This document shows positions 24,191 through 34,705 of a DNA stretch of 64,000 bases, one piece after another. The DNA comes from Brassica napus (Eukaryota; Streptophyta; Magnoliopsida; Brassicales; Brassicaceae), in contig NW_026016792.1 of assembly GCF_020379485.1 (NCBI RefSeq), forward strand, positions 49,912-113,911, read 5' to 3'. Each line of letters opens with the position of its first letter. Positions within the stretch are counted from its first letter, which is position 1. A program made the position numbers and the translations under genes. The notes beneath the pieces are model-generated. The model did not search any database. It had not been told where the DNA came from and saw nothing but the letters and a program-made list of their open reading frames with translations.

Positions 24191-25016
24191 TAGTATGTTT
24201 TGAATTTTATATTTGTTCTAGTATTACTTATCTATCATTTTATTTTTTTATTTTTAGTGTTGGAATATTCTTAACTTAGGGAGTCTAATTATAAAAAATA
24301 TCATAATCATAATATTAGTTTTTGACATATTTTATTAGAAAATATTTTAAAATTTATTCTGAATATATTTTATTCTCTTTCAATCTATGTTAATTAAAGT
24401 AATATATCATAACTAATATATATATATATATATAATATCTAAATTTTAATTATAGAGATATCTTGTTTTAAATTTTCTCATACTTTTAACTATTACAATA
24501 ATTTGGTATCTTTTAAATTTTATATTCGATTAAATATACAATATACATGAGTATAATTTACTATGGATAACTTCAAAGTTCTCAAAACTTATAGGATTAG
24601 ATTTTGGATTCAATCCGGAATGAATTGAAGAAAAGGAAAAATTAAGTTATCTAATCACTAAAGGAAAAAAGATTACTACGATTAGCTGTGCACCAAATCC
24701 TCTATATAAACACTCTTATAAATTATCTCCATCCTCACTTCGTAATTTACTCTAAAAAAAAAGTGGAAAATAGAATATGAACAAAAAAATAAAAAATCAA
24801 TTCATTTATATAACAATATTTATTTTATGTTTATATTCTACTTCACTCTATTTTTAAAATAAATTATGGAATAAATTATGGAATAGAGATGATGAGGCTT
24901 TTAGCATCCCTCTTAATTTCCATACTCAAAAACTTCAATAAATCTCTCTCAAACTCGTTGTCCTTCACATCAATTGATCTTTTGTTCCAGAAAAAGAAAG
25001 AAACAAAACATCGATC
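24191..25016. other. Spacer and upstream region of the plantacyanin-like relic
   Basis: AT-rich with a (TA)n tract near 24416. A TATA box (CTATATAAAC) lies at about 24712, 300 bases before the start codon of the following pseudogene. A 12-base tandem duplication AAATTATGGAAT occurs at 24860-24885. Confidence 0.5.
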
Positions 25017-25526
25017 ATGGCTTTGATTAAGAGCAACACCTTCTTCACTTCTTTGATGATTCTTCTCGCTCTCTTTGGAGTTGCCGTTGGAGGAACTGTA
25101 CACAACGTGGGAGACTCGAGTGGATGGACCATGATGGGTGTTAATGACAAAGCATGGGCTTCTTCAAGAACTTTTCAAGTCGGAGAATCTTTGGGTTTTG
25201 AATACAATAACGGTTTTCACGACGTCGCTCACAATGATTTGAAGCTGTGTGAACCGTCTAAACCATTAGCTAGATATCAAACCGGATCTAATACTACCAG
25301 TCTAACAAAACCGGGATACTAAAACTTCATATGCTGTGTTCCTAGTCACTACAAAATAGGATAGAAATTTCAAATCCTCGCCTTTGCGGCCTAGTTAGGT
25401 CATGTTGCGGTTCCAGTTCCCACACCGGTCCGATCACCTCGTACATCTTCTTCATCTAGTATTGCTGCACAGTATCAGACGGGTCCATCACAGCTCCACA
25501 TTTTTTCTTTCAGCCAATTACTGTAG
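25017..25526 (+). pseudogene. Plantacyanin/uclacyanin-like blue copper protein, disrupted
   Basis: The first frame encodes a signal peptide (MALIKSNTFFTSLMILLALFGVAVG) and a phytocyanin domain start (TVHNVGDSSGWT, AWASSRTFQVGESLGFEYN, SLTKPGY). It then stops with TAA at 25320-25322. The same frame continues after the stop with NFICCVPSHYKIG, a second stop, KFQILAFAA, a third stop, then the Pro/Ser-rich tail expected for GPI-anchored members. In active phytocyanins this region carries the Cys and second His of the copper site; here the usual GHC is SHY and the residue before FIC is Asn. Closest family in memory: cupredoxins such as At2g31050. Three in-frame stops and lost ligands make this a pseudogene, although the truncated 101-residue frame could still be transcribed. 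Confidence 0.85.
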
Positions 25527-26351
25527 AAACAGAAAAAAAAACACATTCTAACATTTAACATTTACTAGAGAAATACATTTATTCGAGTTCCTTATTCTCT
25601 TTTCTCTTACTATCTGTTTTGTTTCTAGCTGATTTCCACTTTTTCATTTACTCCATTTCCATTTATTTTTACCAATCACAACTTACAGATTTTACTCTAC
25701 TTTAGTTACTGTCATTTACTCTGTTGTTTCCCAATCACGCTCTCTGATGATAATTGCCGATGACCAACAAATTCAGGCGTGTTACATGCTCAGAAAACGA
25801 TAAAACAGTGTTCTTTCCAAATAAAGTGTTTGGTAAAATATACATATATAATGTTTCTTTCTAGGTGAAATAAATAATTATATTGTTTCTAGTGAGAAAA
25901 AGTCAGGGTAAGATGACAGAATCGATGTGTTTCAAAAAAAAAAAAAAAAAAGATGACAGAATCGATCAGATAAAAAATTAAGAACATGACATCCACTAGA
26001 TAATGACGTGTCTTGCTTTCTTTCTATGTTTTTTCTTATCTATTAAACTATAGTTTCGATTGTAAGATGATGAGTGTTTTCAGACTATTGGACCGAGCCC
26101 AAACAAAGACCAACTTTGAGAAACATTAATGGGTCGTCACATTTTAAAGTTCCTTGTCATTGTCATTGGAAGCAACACAAGGAGGAAGAGGAGAGTGAAA
26201 CCATCTCACAGGGCATAACTAGAAGTTCTTTGGATCTACTGTTTTTTGTTCAAGTTGAAATGTGTAAAAAACTCAATTCTGAAACTTATAAGATAAATAT
26301 ATTCAATCTCCAATAACTCAACAGGCAGTACATAGTTACATTATATTATTA
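25527..26351. other. Spacer between plantacyanin relic and UBC3
   Basis: AT-rich spacer including the UBC3 3' UTR at its right end. It contains one micro-insertion. No gene seen; an open frame at 26074-26316 has no recognisable protein features. Confidence 0.5.
25910..25966 (+). repeat. Micro-insertion with 17-bp duplication
   Basis: AAGATGACAGAATCGAT is repeated exactly around a 23-base insert, GTGTTTC followed by sixteen A. The clearest example of the A-tailed class. Confidence 0.85.
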
Positions 26352-27290
26352 TTAAGCATAGCTCTGCTCCACAATCTCCATAACTTTCCTGTTGTACTCT
26401 CGTTTGTTCTCACTGAACAACCTTGCAGCTTCAGAGTTTGCCGGCGAGTTAGGATTTGGATCACAAAGCAGAGACTGTACACAAAAAGCCAAAAACAATA
26501 TATTCGTTAGTTTGTGCATAAGCCTACAATGCAATGGAGAGGGTTCATTAGTCCAAATAACCTGAATTGATGTGAGGATCGCTGAGACATCATATATAGG
26601 ACTCCATTGGTTTTGTAATATATCCAAACAAATGCTTCCATCAGCATAAACTGCACCAAAGTTCAAACATCAAATCAATAACTCATGTTTTGGTCATCAA
26701 ACACTCTCTAACAAAATATCTTAAATGAGACTAATTTTAACATCTCTAACAAAATATTTGATGTGTTTTTAACTAAATTTTCACCCCACAAAATATATTA
26801 AAAGCTGGTCAAAATCGCGGGTCAAAATCTAGTTAACTATATTAGTTCAAGTGCGTGATTGGGCTTACTATTTGGATGAAACATCCGAGAAACAAAGCGA
26901 ACCACTGGTGGTTTGTTAGGGTAGTCCTCAGTGAACTGAAGAGTCAACTTGAAGGTACCTATATACAGATTAACAACATGAGCTTTAGCTTATAGTTATA
27001 AATAACTCATAAAACATGTGGAAGCAATAAGACAGAGTTTACCTCCATCCCATGGACTGTCATCAGGTCTGCAAAAAGACAATAAAGAAAGAGAATCGTT
27101 TTAGATTTTGAATCATATCAAAGACAAACAAAAAGATATAGAAATGGTTAAAGATTTGAAAATACCCAAAGATGAGAGCGTTCCAATGCATGATGTTGTT
27201 GTCTTGAGGAGCTCCACTGATCCCCAAGGGAGGATCTTTCTGCAGCCTCTTGAAGTCCCACATGAGTCTCTTCCTAGCTGGAGTTGCCAT
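26352..27290 (-). CDS. UBC3: Ubiquitin-conjugating enzyme E2, UBC3 type
   Basis: Five exons (27290-27166, 27068-27043, 26958-26869, 26650-26562, 26474-26352) give exactly 150 residues, the length of plant UBC1-3 (Rad6 group) enzymes. The catalytic Cys is in [15 protein letters not shown], and the family motifs [17 protein letters not shown] and [13 protein letters not shown] are present. It accepts ubiquitin from E1 and passes it to RING E3s; UBC1 and UBC2 of this group monoubiquitinate histone H2B with HUB1/2, whereas UBC3 is thought to be a lesser member. The combination LMWDFKRLQ and [10 protein letters not shown] marks UBC3 rather than UBC1 or UBC2 in my memory. All introns are GT-AG and phases join cleanly. 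The next gene rightwards is the P5CDH relic, as expected from synteny. Confidence 0.94.
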
Positions 27291-28292
27291 TGCTTGAAAA
27301 CAAACAACACTGCACTGAAAGACCGAACCTTTCAAGTTTAACTCTTCACAATAGTAATAACTGATTTTTTTTTAATCTCATAAAACGCCACAAACACTTT
27401 TTTTCTGATAAAGTTTTCAACTTTCGTGAACCCACAAGGCAGAGATCAAGATCTACGTTTATACAATCAGTAAAGGCTACAGTTTGATGCAAATTATGAA
27501 TCAGAGAAACAAGAAAGACTAAAGGTTTGGATTCAAACGAAATAAAAAGATAGACTAACCTGAAATTCAAAAGCTTTATGAAGAACAATCAAGCAAAAGC
27601 TAGAGTTTTCAATTGTGAATCAGGAGAGAGAGATAATGAAAAAGAAATATATATGAGTAAATAGCAAATAGAGAATCAAAGAAGATATTTTTCTTTCCTT
27701 TGCTTCACCGTATAAGAAAAGAGATAAGACAAAAAGGATATTTGTTTTAAAAAAACAACTATTTTCTTCCATATTATTATTTTATTAATTAATTAATGGT
27801 TTAGCGTAAAGACCAAAAACAAATTGGTCAATTAATACTTAGTAATTAAGATTAATGGATACTGATCCCCTCTTCTTTTGAATAAGACAAATAATCATTC
27901 TCATGAGTCATGATGAGTCATAAGGGTTATATAACTAACAAACTAAAACTTTGGGGTTGAACAGTAAACAATCATGAAATAAGGGAAAATAATATGTAAA
28001 TATCTAAAAAATCATTTTATGTAATTTCACAAAACACATCACTCTCTTGAATCCTCAGAAAACGTCTCATTTCATCTCTTCTGGATCTTAACAATGTATA
28101 TTATTATAATATATATGAGGTGTGTCTATTACTAATAATTTACGTATATATTATTGGTTGTTCCAGATCACGTGTTGGTTGATAGTTATTTAGTTCATAG
28201 TAGACTTTTTTAGTTCTTTTGAAGTGAGTTATTTGAAGAATGATTCTGAAATGATAATAGGTCCTTTCTTTTTAATCATCATTATCTATAGA
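27291..28292. other. UBC3 5' region and lost first exon of P5CDH
   Basis: Contains the UBC3 5' UTR (probably with an intron near 27310-27560) and promoter. The first exon of ALDH12A1, with its mitochondrial presequence, should lie here but I cannot find it. Confidence 0.5.
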
Positions 28293-29068
28293 TAGTGCAG
28301 GGAAAGTGGATAGGATCTTCTAACTACAATACTCTTCTTGATCCTCTCAATGGAGAACCTTTCATTAAAGTCTCTGAAGTGGATGAATCAGGAGTTCAGG
28401 TGCGCGAGTCTTGAGCTTATTACTGCAATGTTGTATCCAGTCACAATTTAAACTTTGTCTGTACTATGTTCTATTTTGCAGCCATTTGTTGAGAGCTTGT
28501 CACAGTGTCCCAAACATGGTCTCCATAACCCTTTCAAGTCTCCAGAGAGGTATTTCAAGTCTCCAGAGAGGTATTATGAATCTAATCTATTTCGTTCCTT
28601 GAATATACTAAAGACCAATGTTTAAGAAATAGCTAGGCGTTTTCTGTGAAATTATTGATTAATCGGGAGTTTAGAGTTGTTATAAAAATATGATTTTATG
28701 TTCAATTTGCCACCTACGCGGACGCCTAGGTGCTACCTATACCAAATTTTAGAACACTGCTAAACACATATGGTCATGTTTTCTAAAGGTACCTTTTATA
28801 TTGTGATATTTCGACCAAGGCAGCTCATATGCTCGCCTTACCAAAGGTACATATGTTTTATTTATTTTTAAAAATTCAAAACTCAGATTTCCTGAATAAT
28901 TTGTGTACTGAGCTACTGGTTGTTTGTTATTGTGTGTGTTATATACACTATTAGGTATCTGATTTCTTCACGAGGTTGATTCAAAGGGTAGCTCCAAAGA
29001 GTTACCAGCAAGCTGCTGGAGAAGTCTTTGTCACACGAAAGTTCTTAGATAACTTTTGTGGCGATCAG
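28293..29068 (+). pseudogene. ALDH12A1: Truncated P5C dehydrogenase (ALDH12A1) relic
   Basis: Four consecutive exons match Arabidopsis P5CDH, the mitochondrial enzyme that oxidises pyrroline-5-carboxylate to glutamate in proline breakdown: about 28293-28399 (GKWIGSSNYNTLLDPLNGEP), 28482-28570 (PFVESLSQCPKHGLHNPFKS), 28789-28846 (YCDISTKAAHMLALPK) and 28955-29068 (RLIQRVAPKSYQQAAGEVF to NFCGDQ). Splice sites and frame are intact, yet the first exon and everything after NFCGDQ, including NAD-binding and catalytic Cys regions (about three quarters of the protein), are missing. A 21-base in-frame duplication repeats FKSPERY and also duplicates the splice donor of the second listed exon. A hAT-type MITE sits in the following intron, and another begins six bases into the intron after the last exon. 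Cannot encode an active enzyme; a functional copy must exist elsewhere in the genome. Confidence 0.9.
28616..28759. mobile_element. hAT-type MITE, copy A
   Basis: The ends CAATGTTTAAGAAATAG and (reverse complement) CAGTGTTCTAAAATTTGG form short inverted repeats. Flanks CTAAAGAC and CTAAACAC are an 8-base target duplication with one mismatch, as made by hAT transposases. It lies in an intron of the P5CDH relic. Inner TAGGCG motifs link it to copies B, C and D. Confidence 0.75.
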
Positions 29069-29074
29069 GTAATG

Positions 29075-29227
29075 CAGTGTTCTAAAAAATCGGTTTAGAC
29101 TTCAAATAGAATCTAATAAAACGATTTTTCTTGAACGATTATTTAAAAAAAAATCGGTCCAAGCATCCGCCTAATTACTATTCTCCTATAAAACCCCTAA
29201 TTATTGCTTAGTGAGACATTTAACATT
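29075..29227. mobile_element. hAT-type MITE, copy B (degenerate)
   Basis: Starts CAGTGTTCTAAAAAATCGG, matching the end of copy A. The right end is worn (TGCTTAGTGAGACATTTAACATT against CGCCTAGCGATTT..GAACATTG). Its left end is 6 bases beyond the last P5CDH exon, so it marks the breakpoint side of the truncation. Confidence 0.6.
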
Positions 29228-30328
29228 TTTAATAATTTATAATTATTTTAAAAATTTAAAATATAACATATAAATTTTTTTTTTATTATATAGTTAATGT
29301 AGTTGTTTAATATCTTTTAATAATATAAAATAAAACAAAAAATAGCTAAAATACAAAAATTATTATCAAATATTTATTATTCATAATCATTAATTATCAT
29401 ATATACGTTAATCATATTAGGTATTTCTGTAGCTTTTATTTAAGGAAAGTGCGAGAATATTCTTGTGTACACTATCTCTCAATTTAATAGTTAGTATAAT
29501 ATAAGTTAAGATGGACCAACCTATATCTTTAAGAATTCTGAATTTCATTCTCATAGTGACACGTGGTTACAAAATAATGTTGTAATGTTTCTCAATTAGT
29601 ATATAAGAGATTTTTTTTTCTAAAATATAAAATATTTATTATAGAAATAGATTTGTTTTAATGTATGTTTTTATAATTTTCTTTATTTATAGTGAAATAT
29701 ATAGAGATGCGTTATTTTTACATTTAAATATACAAGCAAAAAATATTATTCTTTTATATTTTTCTCTAGAATAAAAAAAACTTTATTATAGAGACATTGG
29801 AGCAAATCCACTTCTGTAATATTGATTTCTATTTTAGAAAAAAGTATAAAGACATACATTGAAAATGCTCTAAGTGCATGATTGTATATTTTTATAGAAT
29901 AGTAATAAATATTCCTCTTGACAAAAATATTTTTTAATTGGATATTTTGTAAATTAGGACTATAGTTCTCTTCTGTACTTTTGGTATTAGTGTTCTAAAA
30001 AGTGGCTCATAATACATATGAACGGGCCTCATAAACAATTTAGTGTAAACGATGCTATATAAAAAGAACTAAATCGTTACAGAAATCGAAATATCTATTA
30101 GATCGCTCCAACGAAATTGTCCCGGGGTACTCGAAACATTTTTGAGCTGCCACTAGATTCTATCTTATTATTTTTCAATAAATCGTAATCTATTATAAGA
30201 AAAATTCGTCACTATCTTGAAAGAAACAACAGATTCCTCAACCTTTACACATGGCTTAGCCTTATAGACTAATCTGTGGACCGGCCTTAATCCTAGCCCA
30301 GCAGATACAAACCATGTGCGCTTAAGTT
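29228..30328. other. Non-genic DNA replacing the 3' half of P5CDH
   Basis: AT-rich repeat-like sequence. None of the remaining P5CDH exons can be found. The stretch around 29780-29880 (ATTGGAGCAAATCCACTT to GAAAATGCTCTAAG) resembles a MITE end. The last 300 bases are SRO5 3' flank. Confidence 0.6.
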
Positions 30329-31634
30329 TTAGTGTTGTACTTTATGTCCAAAAGCTTTGATGATATGAACAAGCAACTTGTCACCGGTTATGTGTCTGAC
30401 TCGCTGTATTAGTTCACTCCTTGAGATTCTCCTGCTCTGTTGTCATACACAAAGAAACCAATTAGTAAAAATGTGTGAAAATTGCTTGAAAAAGAAGCAA
30501 AAATGGTTGAATAAAGAAAACACTTACTTGCTGATCTTTATAGTGTTTTTGAATGATGAGTATTTGAGTAGGAGGTAGGAACTTGGATAATGCTTTGATC
30601 AGTACAGGAAACGCCATCCATGGAGATCTCAATCTCTTTACACTTCCTGAAAAAAAGTTAAAATCATGTCAGAAACTAAAATACAGAACAGAGGAAAAAA
30701 GAAATAAAGGCTTTGTTTATTTTTACTTACTGTTGAAGTTGAATGGAGCTTTGATGCAGACAAGAAACTCAGGCAAGACATGTGTGTTCATGTGTGTACT
30801 CCACACAATATACTTGCTCGGAGAAGCTAAATCATCTACACCTGAATCAAACTCTGGCGAGCTAGGACATGACTGAGTTGAGCCTCTTGGAACAACCTCT
30901 GACTTTCCAAGTATAACTCTACAAAGCAGCAAGAATCTCATCCCATCTTCTGATTCAGCAGCTGAGTCCTTCAAACTAAAAATCAAGAAACACAAACAGT
31001 GAGTGAGACCACTGAATCAAGAACTATAAAACAAAACTCAATTAAAGCAAAATTGGAGAAATTAAAGAACTGTAAAACAAAATTAAAATTTTAGTTATCT
31101 TTAAAGCAAAATTAAAATTTTAACTGTCTAGTGCACGGAGATTTAAGTCACTTCTAAAATAAAATAAATTTTGGACATAAAATATTTAAATTACCATTCA
31201 AGAAGAGCATTATCCGGGGAGAGATACAATCCACGGCCATAACATCCATCGTTTCTTGGCTGGCTAAAACCATATTCAAGAACCGACTTCAACTCTGTTT
31301 TCTTGACGGCGCACCAACCGTACTTAACTCTAGCTTTGCCGCCGCCTTCTTCACCGGCGTGTTTCATCTCCACCGCCTCTTGAAAAACCTGGAAAGCCTT
31401 GAGCTTAGCACGAGATCCAACGTTACCAAACCCGTTTCTCAGAATCGAGAGAAGCTCGCATTGGTCTCCGAGAGCAGATTTACAGTTACGGTAGATAAGA
31501 TCGTAAGCTCTATCGCCTTCAAGCAGCTCCATGAGCCCGTGCTCGTCGGCGAAAGACGGTCGTTGCTGATCGTACGAGTTAGAGCTTCCAGATTCAGATA
31601 TCGTTGATCTTTCTTCTTGCTCTGAGTAATCCAT
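30329..31634 (-). CDS. SRO5: SRO5 (SIMILAR TO RCD ONE 5)
   Basis: Four exons (31634-31195, 30975-30731, 30646-30528, 30436-30329) give 303 residues. The order is a short acidic/Ser N-terminus, a PARP-like fold (YDLIYRNCKSALG, VKYGWCAVKKTELKSVLEYG, GRGLYLSPDNALLE, LLCRVILGKSE), and a C-terminal RST domain (SPWMAFPVLIKALSKFLP to ISRSELIQRVRHITGDKLL). SROs lack the active PARP triad and act as plant-specific stress hubs; SRO5 works with P5CDH in salt and oxidative stress. No WWE domain, as expected for SRO5. Phases and splice sites are clean. In Arabidopsis its 3' end overlaps P5CDH and yields nat-siRNAs; here the neighbour is truncated 1.26 kb away, so that overlap should not exist. Confidence 0.93.
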
Positions 31635-31720
31635 TGGTAAAAATAGTCTTTAGCGTTGAATCGTTTCTTTATGTGTTTTGAGTTATAAGAAAGAACAAGA
31701 ACTTGAGCTCCAAGTGTGTG

Positions 31721-31728
31721 TATATATA
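31721..31728 (-). promoter_or_regulatory. Probable TATA box of SRO5
   Basis: On the minus strand CTTATATATA lies about 90 bases before the SRO5 start codon, in a plausible position for a TATA box with a short 5' UTR. Confidence 0.55.
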
Positions 31729-31734
31729 AGGAAA

Positions 31735-32764
31735 GATTTACAGAAGAGGAAACTTGAACCGCCTTTAGTTTAACAGTAATCTGCGGTTTTTGCATTTTTA
31801 TTTAATATATATAAAATTTTTGTTGTCCTTTTCTCCGTGTAGAAGACGTAAACAACATTTAAAACATTGTTTGTTTTTTTTAATATATGTCAGACTGATT
31901 ATGGAGTTTGCGGCCGCTAATAGTTTTTTTTTTTCTATTTCCTTTTACCAATTCTTTGATGGGTCTATTCCGTGTTGGAGTTTAGAAAGACGAAAATACC
32001 CTTTTGATAACGTGGGCTAGATAAGATTAGGAGAAAAGCTAACGTGACGATAGTACACCTCAGAATGTATACCATTGGCACAACGTTTTGTCCATCCCTT
32101 GTTTCTTTCTCCTAAAGTAATAATAAAAAGTTTTCTTTAGGTCAATGTGTTGGGTTTTAAGAGTCCTCCCACAAGTCAATAACTATTGGGCCACAGTGAT
32201 TTCTAATTTGCCCAATTTAATAGACCAACAACAAAAGTAAGTGATGTCAGTTCACTTGTCATCATCACTATTTACTATTATGCGACTTGAATATAATCTC
32301 AATCTCAAAACACACAAATGCAGAGATCAAATAGCTGAAATGGTGGGATAGGAGATGGAGAGGCTAAAAGAAATTACTAGAAATTTTCAGATGGATGTCT
32401 AGTTTTGTCAATTTACCTTCTTTTTTTACATTGTTGTAAATTTATTTATGTTGCAATTGTTTTGTGTATATCAATACGTAAATTTACTTTTGAAACACTA
32501 CACTTTCAAGACTATATCTTAGCTTTTACTTTAGTTGGATTCTATCATTCTATGGTGAGTTATAAATTTAAGCTTTCTTCATTTGGTTTGATCATATTTG
32601 CCTATCATATTTTCAGACAAACTATTTGTGACAAGAAGTTTGTTTGGTTTATATTTGTGTTTAAATTTAGCTAAATCCATTTTACAAAAAGAATTTTATT
32701 TGGTACTCCAAATAAAAAGGTCTTCCACACAAAAGAATTATAATTACTAAACGATACTCAAATC
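31735..32764. other. Spacer SRO5 / S-protein homologue
   Basis: Divergent promoters of SRO5 (left) and the SPH gene (right). AT-rich; open frames here lack protein features. The last 200 bases, with CCAAATAAAAAGGTCTTCCA shortly before the SPH start, are duplicated about 1.4 kb downstream. Confidence 0.55.
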
Positions 32765-33196
32765 ATGGTTTTAGATACCAAACAAATGAACTACTTTGTA
32801 CTTTTTATATTAGTGACCTCTACATATTTTGGGCTAAATGAAGCCTGCAAAAAGAATCAAGTAGAAATTCATAATCAACTCGGTCCGGGTAAAGTTCTCC
32901 AATTTCATTGTCGTTCCGGGGACGACGATATAGGTGTAAAAACCTTAAACTTCAATGATGTTCCATATATCATTAGATTCCACGATGAGATACCGAATTT
33001 AACAAAGTGGGACTGTATTTTAAGGCAAGGACCTAAGATGGAGTATTCTTATGACGTTCAAGTATACAAAGCAGGACCAAGACTTATCCCTCGATGTGGT
33101 CAGCTACGTGTATGGACTGCAAAAATTGATGGGATATATTTTACAAGAAAATTAAGTCTACCATCCGGTTTTGCATTGTCTTGGAATAAAGGATAA
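32765..33196 (+). CDS. S-protein homologue (plant self-incompatibility S1 family)
   Basis: Intronless 143-residue secreted protein. A signal peptide (about residues 1-27, NYFVLFILVTSTYFGLNEA) precedes the S1-family domain with the four conserved cysteines in CKKNQVEIHN, FHCRSGDDD, WDCILRQG and RCGQLRVW. The last motif sits in the usual YDVQVYKAGP context. In poppy the S protein is the stigma determinant that triggers pollen rejection; the many Brassicaceae SPH proteins are small secreted proteins mostly of unknown role and are not the Brassica S-locus genes. The gene is complete. A decayed tandem copy lies downstream. No SPH gene sits at this position in Arabidopsis as far as I recall, so this looks like an insertion in this lineage. 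Confidence 0.88.
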   Translation: MVLDTKQMNYFVLFILVTSTYFGLNEACKKNQVEIHNQLGPGKVLQFHCRSGDDDIGVKTLNFNDVPYIIRFHDEIPNLTKWDCILRQGPKMEYSYDVQVYKAGPRLIPRCGQLRVWTAKIDGIYFTRKLSLPSGFALSWNKG

Positions 33197-33962
33197 CTCG
33201 TGCTTCATCCGCGCGTACACTGTTTCCACTTTTATAAACTTCAAAATTTGGTTATGGTAAAATTTCAAATTTGTTGGTTAAAATTTGGTGTTATATATTA
33301 TATGACTCTATAATACTATTGTTCATGTGTATTCTTCCACATTATTATTATGTAATATCTTATAAAAGAAGTTATTGCAAGATTGATTTAAAAATTAAGT
33401 GAACATTAGTGTAAAGCAACTGAAATATACAATTTCAACGATCTCAAAGATAGAATGTCATGTTCTATTTGTTTTCTTATTACTCAGTTACATTAATTAG
33501 GTTTTTATAACCTAATTTTTTTTAAAAGTTTTTAAGTTATGATGAAAAGAAAGCTTTTACAGCAAAAATATTCGAAGAGATAGAAACTTTATAAAAACGT
33601 GGAAATACAAAAGTTTTTTTTTTAAATTACAAGATTGATTAAGAAAAACTAAGTGAGCGTAAGACAAAGAAAACATGACATCTCAATTAATTTCATTGAC
33701 AAGATGCCATATTCTATTTGTTTTCACATTATGCATTATCAATCAAATAATATAAAATTTCTCCTAAAAATTTGAAAGTTTTAAAAGAGGCTGAAAACAA
33801 AGTTTTACATGTTATGCTGAACACAAATCTTTTATAAAAAAAGCGTAGAAATACAAAACTGATTAAGATACACTAAGTGGGCACAAATAAGTGTAAGGCA
33901 GAAATTGTAGCTCCAGAGATGATAGAATTTAAGACAATTTTTAGTCTGATACCCAAAATTTT
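33197..33962. other. Spacer between SPH gene and its relic
   Basis: AT-rich; holds the SPH 3' UTR. Segments such as AAGATTGATT(A/T)A and TTCTATTTGTTTTC recur two to three times, which suggests more than one round of local duplication. Confidence 0.45.
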
Positions 33963-34260
33963 AATCTATAAACTTGAGCTTCTTCATTTAGTTTGATCAT
34001 ATTGGCCAATCATATTTTCTGACAAATATTTGTGACTAGAATTTTAATTGATTTAAGTTTGTGTTTAAATGTAGCTGAAACCATTAAAAATGATTAAGTA
34101 CTCCAAATAAAAAGGTCTTCCACACAAAAGAACCATAAAAATACTAAACGTTACTCGAATCATGATTTTATTATATCCCAAACAAATGAACCACTTCATA
34201 CTTTTTATATTAGTTATCGCAAAATATGTTAAGGCCAAATGAAATTTGTAAACAAATGAA
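33963..34260 (+). pseudogene. Decayed tandem copy of the S-protein homologue (5' part only)
   Basis: The sequence repeats the promoter and start of the SPH gene: CTTCATTTAGTTTGATCA, then CTCCAAATAAAAAGGTCTTCC, then an ATG at 34162 followed by a signal-peptide-like frame with KQMNHFILFILV. That frame stops with TGA after about 26 codons, and the cysteine domain is absent. Confidence 0.8.
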
Positions 34261-34471
34261 CCAAGGCTTTTTATTTGAGTCAGACTTGCTACACTTTGTT
34301 AGGATATGGCAAGACAAATAACATCGTTCATTCGTTTGGTTGGGAATAAAGAAGAAATTTTAAAATCTTCGAACCCAAGTCAAAAAGGGGGACAAAAATA
34401 CAAAATCTTAAAGCCCTGGATCCTGAGTCTCTATGCTCGTCTCTTGTGTCTGGGAAAATCGCGGTTTTTGG

Positions 34472-34506
34472 AAACTGCATAGGATTAAAAAAAAACTGTA
34501 TAGGAT
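34472..34506 (+). repeat. Micro-insertion with 14-bp duplication
   Basis: AAACTG(C/T)ATAGGAT is repeated around a 7-base insert, T followed by six A or more. The smallest member of the set. Confidence 0.55.
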
Positions 34507-34535
34507 ATCTGATTCATTAAACTGGATAGGATCTC

Positions 34536-34705
34536 AAGCCATTGGGATATTATAAATCACCTCTTGGTTATACAAACACGTGATCAATGAAAAGGAGCCA
34601 GAAACACCCTTGTTTGACATCCTCCAGAGAACCTTCAAATTTATCCTTGGTGACGGTTTTGTTAACATGTCAGCGAGGTTATAGCCTTCATCAGTCTTCT
34701 GACAA
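34536..34705 (-). pseudogene. Ty1/copia pol C-terminus relic
   Basis: On the minus strand one frame reads KTDEGYNLADMLTKPSP, the conserved end of copia RNase H, and runs on to a stop after YNIPMA. No other pol domain is visible. Similar blocks at about 34400-34450 and 34810-34870 (GATCCTGAGTCTCT against GATCCTAAGGGCTAAGTCTCT) may be LTR remnants. Confidence 0.75.

Noticed and set aside
26812..26836. Possible plus-strand Helitron 3' end in a UBC3 intron (CGCGGGTCAAAATCTAGTT)
   Set aside because: The terminal motif is present but the hairpin's left arm is missing and no TC start could be found in the intron.
31085..31130. 16-base direct repeat CAAAATTAAAATTTTA in an SRO5 intron
   Set aside because: The spacer GTTATCTTTAAAG has no A tail; probably simple slippage in AT-rich DNA.
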